Positions 55,423 through 64,000 of a stretch of 64,000 nucleotides of DNA are shown here, piece after piece (within the stretch, counting starts at the first letter, position 1; the number at the start of each line of letters is the position of its first letter). The notes beneath the pieces are model-generated. The model was given only the letters and a program-made list of their open reading frames with translations, ran no database searches and was not told the origin of the DNA. Source of the DNA: Rhodothermales bacterium (lineage in GTDB: Bacteria > Bacteroidota > Rhodothermia > Rhodothermales > Bin80); NCBI GenBank assembly GCA_958296045.1, contig CATQHT010000003.1, positions 2,816,852 through 2,880,851 on the forward strand. The letters are read 5' to 3'. The position numbers and the translations under genes were made by a program.

Positions 55423-56700
55423 ATGCAATACAACCCAGGAGCATCCCAACGTGCATCACGCCGTGAGCGTGCCGTGATTTTTGTGGATTACGACAATCTA
55501 TTCAGCTGCCTGCACGGGCGTACCGGTTCACGATCGCACCCGGTAGACGTCATTTCCGAGCTTTTGCACGGTGTACGGCAGCACATTAGCCGCAAGGTTC
55601 GGGCCACGGCCTCAATGATGGCGGCCTATGCCGACTTTGAGGAGATTCCGGGCGGTGCCCAGGACATCAAGAACAGCCTGTATATGCAGGGGGTGGAGCC
55701 GCGTTTCGTGCCTGGTACCATGCAGGAGAACGCAGCGGAGCTGCAGCTCACCGTCGACGTGGTCGAATCCTTGTATACGCATCCAGATGTGCGGGTGGTG
55801 GTGATTGTTACGGGGGATCGGCCATACCTGCCGCTGATCCAGCATTCATTGCGTTCGCAGCGGCGACCGATGATTTTCATGCTCAGGCCGCCGGATACCG
55901 ACCGTCGTTCCGGGAGTGACCATGTTATTCTTGACGCTTCCCGGCTTTTACGCGACTCAGTTTCAAGGGAGTTTGGCGGCCACAGTCCGGTCCTGGGTGC
56001 CCAGCCCCCTCAAAGCGCGCGACCGGTCCACGACACGCGTCCGGCCTACCAGCGACCGCAGGAGCACCGGCCATCGGGGCGAATGGATCCGTCCAAACAC
56101 CGCGAGGTCACACATCCAGGGGCACTGGCAGCTCTAGAGGTGATCGAGGAGCACTTCGGCCAATACGACGAGATATATCTGACGCCCTTGTTGCGCAAGC
56201 TTTCTGAGGTGGTGGGTGACCAGGAGTACGATCCGAAGGCGCTTATCAGCGTGATTGAGCAGTCGGGCGCGGCTTGGCTTGAGAAGCGCAAAGGGTTTCC
56301 ATACGATTACACGGTGCTTTTGACGGACTCGGCACATCCCACCGTGGCCGCCATCCAGTTACGCGTGCATGGACCCGGATTTGCCGAATCGCCCGAAGGC
56401 GTGGAAATGGCGGACACATCTGCGAATTTGCCACCCCGGTATGTAGACGTAGGGCGTCCAGACGAGGAGGAGGTATTGCCACCTCAGCATGAGGACATGG
56501 GGCATCCAGATGACGAGGTGGACCTGCCGCCCCGGTATGAAGAGGAGGACACGACGAGAGGTTACGGGCGTCTTAACCAGACGTCTGGCGCGGCTGAGGA
56601 ACCCTATCCAGGCGAGGAGACGCTCGTGCAGGAGGACACCTATTTCCGGGATGTGGACTCTTATGAAGGGACCGAGGACACGGCCCGCCCGTTGCGGTAA
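55423..56700 (+). CDS. NYN-domain (PIN-like) putative ribonuclease with acidic repeat tail
   Basis: 425 residues. The N-terminal ~170 residues fit the NYN/LabA fold of the PIN-like nuclease superfamily: AVIFVDYDNLFS (Asp22, Asp24, Asn25), Asp112 in LQLTVDVVE and VVVIVTGDRPYLPLI (Asp132). Residues ~225-310 resemble an OST-HTH/LOTUS-like winged helix (ALEVIEEHFGQYDEIYLTPL). The C-terminal ~90 residues are acidic and repetitive (LPPRYVDVGRPDEEE, LPPQHEDMGHPDDEV, LPPRYEEEDTT). Likely an RNA-processing nuclease. It begins 12 bp after hslV and is followed by hslU after 194 bp, so it is embedded in the hslVU transcription unit. Confidence 0.8.
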   Translation: MQYNPGASQRASRRERAVIFVDYDNLFSCLHGRTGSRSHPVDVISELLHGVRQHISRKVRATASMMAAYADFEEIPGGAQDIKNSLYMQGVEPRFVPGTMQENAAELQLTVDVVESLYTHPDVRVVVIVTGDRPYLPLIQHSLRSQRRPMIFMLRPPDTDRRSGSDHVILDASRLLRDSVSREFGGHSPVLGAQPPQSARPVHDTRPAYQRPQEHRPSGRMDPSKHREVTHPGALAALEVIEEHFGQYDEIYLTPLLRKLSEVVGDQEYDPKALISVIEQSGAAWLEKRKGFPYDYTVLLTDSAHPTVAAIQLRVHGPGFAESPEGVEMADTSANLPPRYVDVGRPDEEEVLPPQHEDMGHPDDEVDLPPRYEEEDTTRGYGRLNQTSGAAEEPYPGEETLVQEDTYFRDVDSYEGTEDTARPLR

Positions 56701-56894
56701 CGTCGACCCATATGCTGGCGTAGCGGGTTCGGGCCCTCCGTACGGGAGCGTCGCTCAGTCGCCTGAATATGGAGATGGCGCAGAAGGAGACTAGTATCGG
56801 CTCAGGAACAGAATCGTACAGCCGCCCGCTCCGATGCGGGCTGAGGGCACCTCGCTGACGACCCCTGAGCCTTCGCCCCACCTAGGTCGCAGGT

Positions 56895-58247
56895 ATGCAA
56901 AAGGAGCTGACACCGCGTCAGATTGTCTCGGAGCTTGACCGGTACATCATCGGACAGGCGGCCGCCAAACGGACCGTTGCCATCGCGTTACGCAATCGGT
57001 GGCGGCGCCGCAATGCCACGCCGGAGATGCGGGATGAAATCATGCCCAGCAACATCATTCTTATCGGTCCTACCGGCGTGGGTAAGACGGAGATCGCACG
57101 GCGACTGGCCCGCTTGGCTGACGCCCCGTTCATGAAGGTCGAGGCCACCAAGTTCACGGAAGTCGGTTACGTCGGGCGCGATGTGGACAGCATGATCCGT
57201 GATCTGGCCGACATCGCAGTCAGCATGGTGCGCGAAGAGCACGAGGCGCTCGTCAAGGAGCGTGCGCGCACACTGGCTGACGAGCGGGTACTGGATGCGC
57301 TTCTGCCGCGCCACGACACGGCAACCAAGACGCAGTCCGCCGACGCCGACACCGACCCTGCCCAGCGCACACGCGAGCGCATGCGGACCATGCTACATGC
57401 GGGGTATTTCGATGAGCGGGAGATTGAGGTGGAGGTTCGCGCGGATCAGCCTTCAATGCTGCAGGTGTTCGGACCCATGGGCATGGAAGAGATGGGGATG
57501 AACCTGAAGGAGCTGTTCGGAAGCCTAGGACCGCAGCGGCGCAAGCGGCGACGGATGACGGTCAAAGAGGCGTACGAGGTCCTCACGCCACAGGAGGCAC
57601 AGAAGCTCATCGACATGGACAAGGTGACGCGCGAGGCGCTCGAGAGGGTCCAGGAATCAGGCATCGTGTTTATCGATGAGATTGACAAGGTGGCTGGCGG
57701 CGCCGGCTCGGCCAAGAGCGGCCCCAATGTATCGCGTGAAGGGGTGCAGCGCGACCTGCTGCCTATCGTAGAGGGATCCAACGTCACTACGAAGTACGGA
57801 ATGGTCCGCACAGACCACATCCTTTTCGTAGCCAGCGGGGCCTTTCATGTGGCCAAACCCAGCGACCTTATACCCGAGTTGCAGGGTCGTTTCCCTATCC
57901 GCGTGGAGCTGCGAAGCCTGACCGAAGACGACTTTTACAAGATCCTGACGCAGCCCAGGAATGCGCTGCTGAAACAGTATCGGGCCCTAATGCAGTCGGA
58001 CGCCATAGATCTGAAGTTTACCGACGGTGCGGTGCGCGAAATCGCGCGTACAGCGGCCGAGGTCAACAGCGATGTGGAGAATATCGGCGCCCGCCGGCTG
58101 CATACGGTCATGACCACGCTGCTCGAGGACATCCTTTTCGAAGCCGACGGCACCACTCCGGCCACGGTAGAGATGGATGCTTCGCAGGTACGCGACAAGC
58201 TCACATCTATCGTCAGAAACCGCAACCTGAGCCAATACATCCTGTAG
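56895..58247 (+). CDS. hslU: HslU ATPase, unfoldase of HslUV
   Basis: 450 residues. AAA+ ATPase: Walker [10 protein letters not shown] (residues 58-66), Walker [12 protein letters not shown], sensor region [15 protein letters not shown]-terminal [17 protein letters not shown] and C-terminal [18 protein letters not shown], where the C-terminal Leu inserts into HslV, are canonical. The central I domain is present and Gln/Asp-rich. Unfolds substrates and feeds them into HslV. Confidence 0.97.
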   Translation: MQKELTPRQIVSELDRYIIGQAAAKRTVAIALRNRWRRRNATPEMRDEIMPSNIILIGPTGVGKTEIARRLARLADAPFMKVEATKFTEVGYVGRDVDSMIRDLADIAVSMVREEHEALVKERARTLADERVLDALLPRHDTATKTQSADADTDPAQRTRERMRTMLHAGYFDEREIEVEVRADQPSMLQVFGPMGMEEMGMNLKELFGSLGPQRRKRRRMTVKEAYEVLTPQEAQKLIDMDKVTREALERVQESGIVFIDEIDKVAGGAGSAKSGPNVSREGVQRDLLPIVEGSNVTTKYGMVRTDHILFVASGAFHVAKPSDLIPELQGRFPIRVELRSLTEDDFYKILTQPRNALLKQYRALMQSDAIDLKFTDGAVREIARTAAEVNSDVENIGARRLHTVMTTLLEDILFEADGTTPATVEMDASQVRDKLTSIVRNRNLSQYIL

Positions 58248-58248
58248 G

Positions 58249-58272
58249 GCCCCCGCAGCGACCTTTGGGGGC
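58249..58272 (+). terminator. Hairpin after hslU
   Basis: GCCCCC (58249-58254) pairs with GGGGGC (58267-58272) with a 12-nt loop, two bases after the hslU stop. No T-run follows, so intrinsic termination is uncertain. Confidence 0.35.
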
Positions 58273-58407
58273 GCAGAACTGTTAGTGCAAAGCAACGAGT
58301 CAATCCGTCAAGGAGCCAGACGGATGTTCGCGGGCCCAGTCTTTGACATCCTGAGAGAGGCAGCGGCCACTTTTTCGTATCCGTCTGGAAATCCGTTTAT
58401 TTCAACC

Positions 58408-58610
58408 CGCCAGTTTAACTCCGAAGCGCAACATATGCAAGCAGGTCAGTGTGCTCGCAAGTAGAAACAGAGGTTAGCGAAGAGAGCAGGATGGAACGGC
58501 GTCAAGCAGACTGAAACAGCGCCTTGGGCCCCAAGAGCTTCGGCGGCGGGGCAAACGTACCCCTCCCCTGCAGACAGCCACATCGCAATGCAATCGTGCG
58601 CGGCGCGTTC
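58408..58610 (-). repeat. Dispersed repeat R1, copy D
   Basis: Same orientation as copy A. Shares the outer CGCCAGTTTAACTCCGAAG and the later GGGCCCCAAGAGCTTCGG block with copy B, but lacks the left hairpin arm. Confidence 0.7.
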
Positions 58611-59078
58611 TTCTGTCTGACACGATGCCTGAGCGCCCTCGTGCGCGAAAACCCGACTGACGTCGCTGATAAATTAGCAACGTGGCGCGCGAAGCCTAAC
58701 ATGCTTGTCACTACCCGCCAGTGTGTAGCTTACATCGTGGCGTGAGCCGCACCTTGCTGGGCCCAGGCACCGCCTCGGTGATCTAAGACCTTGCAAAATC
58801 GGCAGCTTCGTGCTGGTAGAGCCTCGGAGCACCACACGGCAGTGCAGAATCTACAGCGTTCTGCCTGACGGTCCGGGCAAAACAGATGGCATACGCGTAT
58901 CACACAAAAGGTGTCGATCGTGCCATGAAAGCTGCCAACACAAGTCTCCTTAAGGATGCTGAAATCAAGGCGATCGCAATTAGGCTCACACTCGGGATGA
59001 TCCAGCCTGATACCAAGTCCGGTGTGGAGCTGGTGCCGCGCCGTCAGAGCACAAGACGCAGCTACAGCATAGAATCGA
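58611..59078. other. Intergenic stretch without supported genes
   Basis: Short frames only. A 66-codon frame at 58886-59086 has no recognisable motif and overlaps the next gene's start. It probably includes the promoter of the envelope polysaccharide run. Confidence 0.4.
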
Positions 59079-60026
59079 ATGGGTAAGTCGCAGCATAAGC
59101 GTCTACGTCCCACTCTTGTGTTCGAAAGCCTTGCCGCGGGCGATCCTGCAGCAGAGGCCAGATGGAAGGCTCTCTGGGAAAACTCACCCCAACGCTCTGC
59201 CTTCTCTTCCATAGCATATGCCCAAGGCGCAGCAGCCGCCTTTGGGCTGCGCCTGAATATGCACCTGGTCAGCCGCGACGGCATCGACGAAGCCGGGGCC
59301 TTCATATGGTGGCGGCAGCGCCTGGGCACCCGCCAGGCAACGCTCCCTCCGTTTACGCAGTATTCCGCCGTAGTAACACGCAAGACCCCAACACCGGCCG
59401 CCATAAACCGGCGCCAGGCACCACTTGAAGCACTGCTACAAGGGCTTAAGGCACGGTACAAGGGCCTGCTCTTGCTTCTTGACGTCGCAGATCCTCGTCC
59501 AGCCCAGTGGCGCCACTGGCGCGTATCGCCGCTCTTCACCTACCGCCTAGACCCAGCGCTTAGACAGACGCCCTGGTCCACCACCACGCGGCGCACCTGG
59601 CGCAAATACGGACGGGTCTTTAAGACCACCGAATCCCAGGACAGAGCACAGACCATAATCCGACTCTGCGAAGCCAGCTACCAGCGCCATGGCCGCAAGC
59701 TCCCGGCCAGCGAAGGTACCCTGCTCCGGCTGATTGAACACCTTGGGCCCAGTGTGCGGTGCTTTGTCACCGCGCGCCCAGACGCCGCGCATCCCGAAGC
59801 TGGGCTAGCCGTGCTACACGATGGACGTACCGCTCACTACTGGGTCGCGGGCAGCACCAAGGGACCCTCCATGACCGTGCTGATCGGCCATGTGCTTGAA
59901 CTCCTGCATGACGCCGGCATCACCACGTTCGACATGGTAGGCGCCAATACCGCGTCGATTGCAGAATTCAAGCGGCAGTTTGGCGGCGAACTTACTCAGT
60001 ACTTTGCTATAAAGACTCCCCGATGA
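59079..60026 (+). CDS. GNAT/FemAB-like acyltransferase
   Basis: 315 residues. The layout fits a tandem GNAT/FemAB (BioF2-like) protein: an N-terminal half with RSAFSSIAYAQGAAAAFGL and GAFIWWRQRLGT, and a C-terminal half with LCEASYQRHGRKLPASEG, HYWVAGSTKGPSMTVLIGH and ITTFDMVGANTASIAEFKRQ. Such proteins attach acyl or aminoacyl groups to cell-wall or capsule precursors. The start is ATG at 59079. The stop overlaps the next gene as ATGA, so they are co-translated; with the membrane protein and flippase that follow it forms an envelope-glycan set. Confidence 0.7.
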   Translation: MGKSQHKRLRPTLVFESLAAGDPAAEARWKALWENSPQRSAFSSIAYAQGAAAAFGLRLNMHLVSRDGIDEAGAFIWWRQRLGTRQATLPPFTQYSAVVTRKTPTPAAINRRQAPLEALLQGLKARYKGLLLLLDVADPRPAQWRHWRVSPLFTYRLDPALRQTPWSTTTRRTWRKYGRVFKTTESQDRAQTIIRLCEASYQRHGRKLPASEGTLLRLIEHLGPSVRCFVTARPDAAHPEAGLAVLHDGRTAHYWVAGSTKGPSMTVLIGHVLELLHDAGITTFDMVGANTASIAEFKRQFGGELTQYFAIKTPR

Positions 60027-61627
60027 CGCCCAAGTCCAACCTCTTATCGTTGCTAAAACCCCAAGGGCGCACGGCACGCCCCGCATCCGATGCGAGCCAT
60101 ATCCCATGGTTTTTAGTGCTCCTCACCCTTGCCGGCTACCTCCTCCTTAAGGACTACGGCTTTGGTGACGGCGATCATGACGACTTCGTGCCGCACCTGC
60201 TCCACCTTCTAGATCCGGGAACCCTGGCGACGGACTGGTATGTGGCATCGCAGGCGGAGCAATTCGGACCGCGTACTGTGTTTCTATATGTAATGCTCCT
60301 ACCGTCGAAGTTGCTGGGCCCGTCCACCGCCTTCGCCGTAGGCTTCTTGGCCTGCTTCGGCGCCATCGCAGCCGCGATCTACGCGCTCACCTTCGAAATC
60401 ACCCGGGACCGCCTTACAGCAGCAGGCGCAGTCGTCGCCGTACTCCTGGCCACACCCAAATTCACGCTCGGGGGCAACGATATTGTCGGCCCGCAGCTGT
60501 CACCCAGCCTAGCAGCCTGGACGCTGTCTATTTGGGGAATGGTGATGCATTTACGACAGCGAACAGCGATAACTGCACTGCTGTTTGGCTTGGCCGCCTC
60601 TCTGCAAGCCCTTGTCGGATTGCATGTCGCGCTCCTTGGAGGCGTACTGATGCTCTGGGAGCACCGCCCGTGGCGCGCCATATTCACCTATGCTGGTATC
60701 TTCGTGGGATGTGCAATACTTGCGCTTGGTCCCATGGTGCTGCAGCAGTGGCACGCCAGCACCACAGAGCCCTCCCTGTTCTATATCCTGTTTGAATTCA
60801 GAGCGCCGCACCACTATATCCCGACCCGATTCTACAGACCAAGCGCGCTCGCCTTCTTTGGGCTGCTCGTGATGGGGCTCGTCAGTCTGCGGCTGATTCC
60901 CTCTGACCAGCGCGTATTTCCGCTGCGGGCGCTCGGAATTATTGGGGGCATGTGCCTGATCGGCCTCGTCGGCATAGAGCTCTTCAGAAGCGAGTTTGTC
61001 GGTAAGCTGCAGCTATTCAGGATGACCGTGTTTGCCAAAGTCGTACTTGCACTGTTGGTGTCGGCTGCGATCGGCCGCCATCTGCCGCAAACTGTGCGCC
61101 GGTTGGCAGATTGGGTTTTTGACCATTCCCGCTTGGCCACGCTCGGCGCAGTGCTGGTGCTGGGCATGCTTACGGCATTAAGCCCTGACGCATTGGGTTT
61201 TCGGCCACCGCCAGTCACCACTGAAAGCCCAGCCCCGCTGCAGGTCGCCGAATGGGCACGCACCTCCACGCCGCCAGAGGCCATCTTCGCGATACCCCCC
61301 TCCTGGCACACGTTTCGCAGCAAGGCAGAGCGCGGGGTTGTCGTGACCTTCAAGGCCGTGCCCTTTACCAATGAGTACAACCTCGAGTGGTTTCACCGGA
61401 TCTTAGCAATAGCGCCCGTGGACACTTCGCAACAGCAACGCATGCTTCGGCTCATCCCTGACCTGGATGCGGCGTTTTTTGCGCAGCCAGAAGAGAAAGC
61501 TATGGAGGTGAGTCGCACCTACGACGCCGACTACCTAGTGCGCCGGCGAACTTTGGGGTCCCCGTCGGAACCTGATCCTGTCTTTGTTGCCAGCGACGTG
61601 GTCGTGTTGCGTGTTGAGAAGCACTGA
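60023..61627 (+). CDS. Polytopic membrane protein, possible GT-C-type glycosyltransferase (DUF6798-like)
   Basis: 534 residues with about 10-11 hydrophobic segments (for example FLVLLTLAGYLLL, GFLACFGAIAAAIYAL, ALLGGVLMLW, LVSAAIGRHL). DYGFGDGDHDDFVPHLL, an acidic loop after the first membrane helix, is typical of GT-C enzymes that use polyprenyl-linked donors. A C-terminal soluble part (VAEWARTSTPPEAIFAIPPS, then THTFRSKAERGVVV-like) resembles the DUF6798 family. I infer a role in surface-glycan assembly. It is coupled to the acyltransferase upstream and lies 2 bp before the flippase gene. Confidence 0.65.
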   Translation: MTPKSNLLSLLKPQGRTARPASDASHIPWFLVLLTLAGYLLLKDYGFGDGDHDDFVPHLLHLLDPGTLATDWYVASQAEQFGPRTVFLYVMLLPSKLLGPSTAFAVGFLACFGAIAAAIYALTFEITRDRLTAAGAVVAVLLATPKFTLGGNDIVGPQLSPSLAAWTLSIWGMVMHLRQRTAITALLFGLAASLQALVGLHVALLGGVLMLWEHRPWRAIFTYAGIFVGCAILALGPMVLQQWHASTTEPSLFYILFEFRAPHHYIPTRFYRPSALAFFGLLVMGLVSLRLIPSDQRVFPLRALGIIGGMCLIGLVGIELFRSEFVGKLQLFRMTVFAKVVLALLVSAAIGRHLPQTVRRLADWVFDHSRLATLGAVLVLGMLTALSPDALGFRPPPVTTESPAPLQVAEWARTSTPPEAIFAIPPSWHTFRSKAERGVVVTFKAVPFTNEYNLEWFHRILAIAPVDTSQQQRMLRLIPDLDAAFFAQPEEKAMEVSRTYDADYLVRRRTLGSPSEPDPVFVASDVVVLRVEKH

Positions 61628-61629
61628 TA

Positions 61630-63096
61630 ATGAGGCATCTCGCCAAGAGGTTGTTTTCAGGCCAGGGGCTGCTGGGTCCGGTCGTCACCCTCATGTCTGG
61701 CAACTCGGTCGTGCTGGCCATCGCATTCCTGTCGCAACCGATCCTGACGCGCCTGTACTCTGAAGCGGAGTTCGGCGTTTACGGCTACTTCGCGTTTCTG
61801 ATGGCCATCCTGATCACGTTTTCCTCGCTCCGTTACGAGGATGCGCTGATGCTGCAGGACAAAGACCGCGAGGCTGGCGTGGTGGCGTGGCTCGGACTGA
61901 TGGTGCTGGCCTTTTTCGTCTGCCTTACGGCCATCCTGTCCATATGGCGCATGGAACTGGCCGAGCTGGCCAAGGCTCCTAGAGTGGCGCCCTACCTGCT
62001 TCTGGTGCCGATAGCACTACTGGCTATGCGCGGCACAAAACTGGCTGAGCTCTGGCTGGCTCGTAAGCGTTCCTTTCGCGTCATCAGCGCTAGTCAGGTG
62101 GCCAACGCCAGCACCATGAATGCCTCACGCATCACAGCAGGCCTGCCTCAGATTGATGCTGGCGCCGCAGGCCTGGTGGGAGGCCACGTGGCAGGCAACG
62201 TGTTGTCGCTGGTGATTCTAACTACGATCATACTTCGCAGAAGCGGCCGCCTTTTGCGCCAGGCCTTCTCGTGGCGCGCCGTGCGGGCCGCTGCCGTACG
62301 TTACCGGCGTTTTCCGCTCTTTTCTACGCCTTCGACATTGACCGCGGCACTGGTGCTGCGCGCCCCGATCTTTGCGATCCCATTCTTCTTTCCGACGGAC
62401 GGGGAGGTCATCATGGGCCTGTTCTTTGTTGCATACAACAACGTGACTATCCCGCTGGGATCCTTTTCGCGCGCGGTGGCCCAGGTATTCTTTGTGAGCG
62501 CCGCCGAGGCACATCGCGAACAGCGCCTGGCAGTCATTGCCGAGGGCGTCCACCGGCGCCTCGTGATGGTGATGCTGTTTCCAGCGCTGGTCATCCTGGT
62601 GTGCGGACCGGACATCTTCGCAGTGGTGTTCGGCGAGCCGTGGCGCGATGCGGGCAGCTATGCGCAAATCCTGGTGCCCTGGCTACTTATGAGCATGATT
62701 TGCGCGCCCCTTACGCGTATCTTTGATGTAACTGAGCAGCAGCGGCAGGACCTCGCTGTAGGACTGGTATCGATGGCTGTCATGGTGGCTGCGCTCTTTA
62801 TTGGAGGGCGCTCTGGCGATATTACGGTATTTCTTGTGTGTCTGTGCTCGGGTGGTTGCCTAGCGCGCATATTTCAGCTTGGCGTCTTAGCATCACTGGC
62901 AAAAGTTCGCATCAGTCGCCTTCTGATGCCCTACGTGAGATATCTTGCTTTTTCAGTCCCGGGCCTCGCGCTGATGACAGGCGTGCTACAGCTCGGCAAG
63001 CCGGTGCTGACGCTGGTAGGTAGCATCCTGGCGACAGGCATCTATGGCGCGCTGCTGCTGCGCAAAGAGAAGCTGTTCGGTACTACCTCCGCATAG
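61630..63096 (+). CDS. Oligosaccharide flippase, Wzx/MATE-like
   Basis: 488 residues, 12-14 predicted membrane helices. It starts with PVVTLMSGNSVVLAIAFLSQ, PILTRLYSEAEFGVYGYF and SSLRYEDALML, the signature of the polysaccharide-transport (Wzx) family. It moves lipid-linked glycan units across the inner membrane for O-antigen or capsule. It starts 2 bp after the upstream gene, so it is the third gene of the run; the acyltransferase and GT-C-like protein would act before it. Confidence 0.92.
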   Translation: MRHLAKRLFSGQGLLGPVVTLMSGNSVVLAIAFLSQPILTRLYSEAEFGVYGYFAFLMAILITFSSLRYEDALMLQDKDREAGVVAWLGLMVLAFFVCLTAILSIWRMELAELAKAPRVAPYLLLVPIALLAMRGTKLAELWLARKRSFRVISASQVANASTMNASRITAGLPQIDAGAAGLVGGHVAGNVLSLVILTTIILRRSGRLLRQAFSWRAVRAAAVRYRRFPLFSTPSTLTAALVLRAPIFAIPFFFPTDGEVIMGLFFVAYNNVTIPLGSFSRAVAQVFFVSAAEAHREQRLAVIAEGVHRRLVMVMLFPALVILVCGPDIFAVVFGEPWRDAGSYAQILVPWLLMSMICAPLTRIFDVTEQQRQDLAVGLVSMAVMVAALFIGGRSGDITVFLVCLCSGGCLARIFQLGVLASLAKVRISRLLMPYVRYLAFSVPGLALMTGVLQLGKPVLTLVGSILATGIYGALLLRKEKLFGTTSA

Positions 63097-63291
63097 TTGC
63101 TGCGTCTTCCTGCCATCTTAGGCCCCAATCTGCCTGCACGATTTTCGCAAGCAGGTGCCATATTCGCCGCGCCATGCGGATCTGGAGCTGCGCATAATTG
63201 CCGCATTCCGGTCGTATCCAAGTCACTCTCTTGAATTCAAGCATCGGCTACTTTTTGTTAACATGTGTCGAATACTCTTTTGCCAGCCCTC

Positions 63292-64000
63292 ATGCGGGAT
63301 TACATGAGCAAGACTGATGCGTCGAACAATAGCCATGGCGCCCATAACGGAGCCCCTGCGCTAGATCTGGTACAGATTCATCCGGCTCTTCCCAAGCTCT
63401 TGCGGAACACGCGGCGCGCCTTGCACGCGCAGCCAGAGCTGGGGTACAAGGAAGTGAAGACCTCACACATGCTGCAGTCACTACTCGCGTCCCGCGGACT
63501 CGATGTCAAGGGACCGGTTGCGCACACGGGCTTCTATGTCGACATCGTCGGTGCACATGACGGTCCCTCAGTAGGGTACCGTGCGGACATGGATGGCCTG
63601 CCGGTGAAGGATGCCAAACAGGTGCCCTATGCTTCCCGCAATGAAGGTATCTCGCATGCATGTGGCCACGATGCGCACATGGCCATCGGCGCCGGCGTCG
63701 CTCTAACGCTGCATCGGCTGCGCCTGAATATGCACGGGAAAGTGCGCGTCTTTTTTCAGCCGAATGAGGAGGGCGCGCCAAGCGGCTCCCTCCCAATGAT
63801 CAAGTACGGGATTCTCAAAGACCTAGAGGCCCTCTACTGCATCCATGTGGATCCCACGCTGGATGTAGGAACGTACGGCCTGATTGATGGCACTGTCACC
63901 GCGGCCTCAGACCGGTTTCGGGTACGTCTGGACGCCCGTGCAACAGGCCACTCGGCTCGGCCCCACAAGGCCAAGGATACCATCTGGATCGCGTCGCAGC
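63292..64000 (+). CDS. M20-family amidohydrolase (hippuricase-like), 3' partial
   Basis: Open from ATG 63292 (or 63304) to the window edge, at least 236 residues. N-terminal LHAQPELGYKEVKTSHML, then GYRADMDGLPV, HACGHDAHMA (metal site Cys/His), FFQPNEEGAPSG and HVDPTLDVGTYG are typical of M20D N-acyl-amino-acid amidohydrolases. The usual FQPAEE is FQPNEE here. The dimerisation domain begins at VTAASDRFRV and the gene continues beyond the window. Confidence 0.92.
   Translation, partial: MRDYMSKTDASNNSHGAHNGAPALDLVQIHPALPKLLRNTRRALHAQPELGYKEVKTSHMLQSLLASRGLDVKGPVAHTGFYVDIVGAHDGPSVGYRADMDGLPVKDAKQVPYASRNEGISHACGHDAHMAIGAGVALTLHRLRLNMHGKVRVFFQPNEEGAPSGSLPMIKYGILKDLEALYCIHVDPTLDVGTYGLIDGTVTAASDRFRVRLDARATGHSARPHKAKDTIWIASQ

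Noticed and set aside
56701..56894. Frameshifted continuation of the NYN protein (VDPYAGVAGSGPPYG)
   Set aside because: Low-complexity resemblance only; the stop at 56700 is preceded by a complete acidic tail.
1..64000. tRNA, rRNA or CRISPR arrays
   Set aside because: I looked for TPsiC-loop words, rRNA-like blocks and regular short repeats and found none I could support; a tRNAscan or CRISPR search would be decisive.

Overview
The window most likely comes from the chromosome of a Gram-negative bacterium of the Rhodothermota/Bacteroidota type. The first protein ends in a Por-type (T9SS-like) sorting tail. There is a TonB-dependent receptor, several lipoproteins and secreted sulfatases, and a PVC-type cytochrome c protein. 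The lineage is inferred from gene content only. The window is unusually rich in decayed insertion sequences and group II introns, as in genomes of host-associated or bloom-forming marine lineages undergoing IS expansion.

Layout. 1-2.2 kb: 3' part of a Calx-beta repeat surface protein. 2.2-9.9 kb: accessory region with an IS30 element, two inverted copies of a module (small protein plus AAA ATPase), a broken DUF4145 gene and an IS110 scrap. 9.9-11.1 kb: a two-gene unit resembling a Panacea-domain antitoxin followed by a DUF2335 membrane protein. 11.2-20.9 kb (minus strand): tightly packed mrdA-rodA-sarcosine-oxidase-like-argS-pheA-S9 peptidase run. 21.1-25.4 kb: a TolB-like/metallopeptidase outer-membrane protein and pyrD. 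25.4-28.6 kb: IS1634-like pseudogene interrupted by a second IS30 copy. 28.7-32.3 kb: TonB receptor bracketed by two copies of a hairpin-bearing repeat (R1), then a DUF1828/1829 gene. 33-39.7 kb: a nested group II intron locus. 39.9-49.6 kb: a polysaccharide-degradation locus (GH10 xylanase, two sulfatases, a fused SGNH/PVC-dehydrogenase/cytochrome c protein, CBM9-like and DUF1080 proteins). 50-54.7 kb: IS1380 remnant and a nearly complete IS66 element. 54.8-58.2 kb: hslV, an NYN-domain gene and hslU. 59-63.1 kb: envelope polysaccharide genes (GNAT/FemAB-like, polytopic membrane protein, flippase). The last 0.7 kb is the start of an M20 amidohydrolase.

The most striking structure is at 32,960-39,725. 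The fragments there can be reassembled into a Russian doll of group II introns. Intron A is split after nt 125 by intron B. B, an ORF-less 704-nt intron, is split by two abutting 1926-nt introns C and D. C carries a different 1899-nt intron E inside its reverse transcriptase gene. Removing E in silico leaves C exactly as long as D (1926 nt) and restores a 1509-nt reverse transcriptase frame of the same length as D's. This arithmetic was done directly on the sequence.

Two dispersed repeat families link the accessory regions. R1 (four copies) has a covarying hairpin and an end that resembles the IS30 terminus. R2 (four copies plus a 17-bp scar) matches the two ends of the IS66 element.
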